In this document: in pieces, positions 63,980 through 64,000 of the stretch
Numbering within the stretch: the first letter of the stretch is position 1
Layout of the letters: each line of letters begins with the position of its first letter
DNA from: Brevibacillus laterosporus LMG 15441
GTDB taxonomy: Bacteria; Bacillota; Bacilli; Brevibacillales; Brevibacillaceae
Assembly: GCF_000219535.2 (NCBI RefSeq)
Contig: NZ_CP007806.1
Coordinates: 2,390,501 to 2,454,500, forward strand
Direction: 5' to 3'
DNA length: 64,000 bases
The notes under the pieces: model-generated
Told to the model about the DNA's origin: nothing
Database searches by the model: none
The model's input: the letters and a program-made list of their open reading frames with translations, nothing else
Made by a program: the position numbers and the translations under genes

Positions 63980-64000
63980 ACTAATCATCTTTCCCTTTAC

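Noticed and set aside
1-64000. CRISPR arrays, tRNA or rRNA genes and riboswitches
   Set aside because: No regular short repeats with spacers, no tRNA-like CCA-ended cloverleaf and no rRNA sequence were recognised by eye; weak riboswitch folds cannot be excluded without a covariance search.

Overview
The window looks like accessory-rich chromosome from a Gram-positive spore-former of the Paenibacillaceae/Bacillaceae type, most like Brevibacillus. This is judged from AT-rich DNA, strong AGGAGG ribosome binding sites, frequent TTG/GTG starts, an S-layer-homology protein, a WapA-like Rhs protein, YtrA-type GntR regulation and a Bce-like module. No rRNA, tRNA or CRISPR array was seen. About twenty genes are broken, truncated or reduced to fragments, and at least five transposase remnants are present, so this is DNA in active turnover.

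Layout. 0-3.5 kb: the end of an fdrA-ylbE-ylbF-carbamate kinase operon (allFGHK type, oxamate/carbamoyl phosphate catabolism). 3.7-9.2 kb: a glycerophosphodiester phosphodiesterase, a frameshifted ridA, a DUF2167 membrane protein, a XendoU-type endoribonuclease, and carboxylesterase and multicopper oxidase remnants. 9.8-24 kb: a polymorphic toxin locus. It holds a frameshifted secreted FnIII/YD-repeat protein, a 1,897-residue Rhs/WapA protein with a Hint domain and C-terminal toxin, its putative immunity gene, and then a tandem series of promoterless orphan Rhs tips with different toxins, each followed by its own putative immunity gene. The oldest modules are decaying. 24-28 kb: an IS remnant, a processive family 2 glycosyltransferase, small ORFs and a guanine deaminase-like gene. 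28.5-33.5 kb: a LysR fragment, an OmpR-type two-component pair, an SLH protein and an ankyrin protein. 33.7-39 kb: tnpB and IS3 remnants around a YtrA-type GntR/ABC operon and a CPBP protein. 39.2-45.3 kb: a regulator, intramembrane-sensing kinase, VanZ, ABC ATPase and FtsX permease cluster, visibly more GC-rich than its surroundings. 45.3-53.4 kb: a DUF4062 remnant, a DMT exporter with its FCD-type GntR repressor, an SRAP remnant, a hydrolase, a DUF2325 protein, a prolyl-hydroxylase-like enzyme, and a decayed ECF sigma/anti-sigma/LCP cluster. 53.5-57.3 kb: a SnoaL-like protein and an intact ECF sigma operon whose anti-sigma factor and secreted partner share a DUF4367 domain, then a 50-residue Trp/Asp-rich small ORF. 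57.9-64 kb: a metallophosphoesterase, transposase and other remnants, a sorbosone-dehydrogenase-like beta-propeller and a small membrane protein.

The most interesting system is the Rhs toxin-tip array. A 1.16 kb direct repeat (15403-16566 and 17967-19130) would let recombination replace the active tip in frame with module 2. A 318 bp pretoxin repeat (19161-19478 and 22056-22373), ending at the MDLQFFSK motif, would similarly exchange toxins 2 and 4. The locus reads as a cassette archive of toxin/immunity pairs behind one expressed secreted carrier. Function was assigned by reading motifs only; no database search was run.
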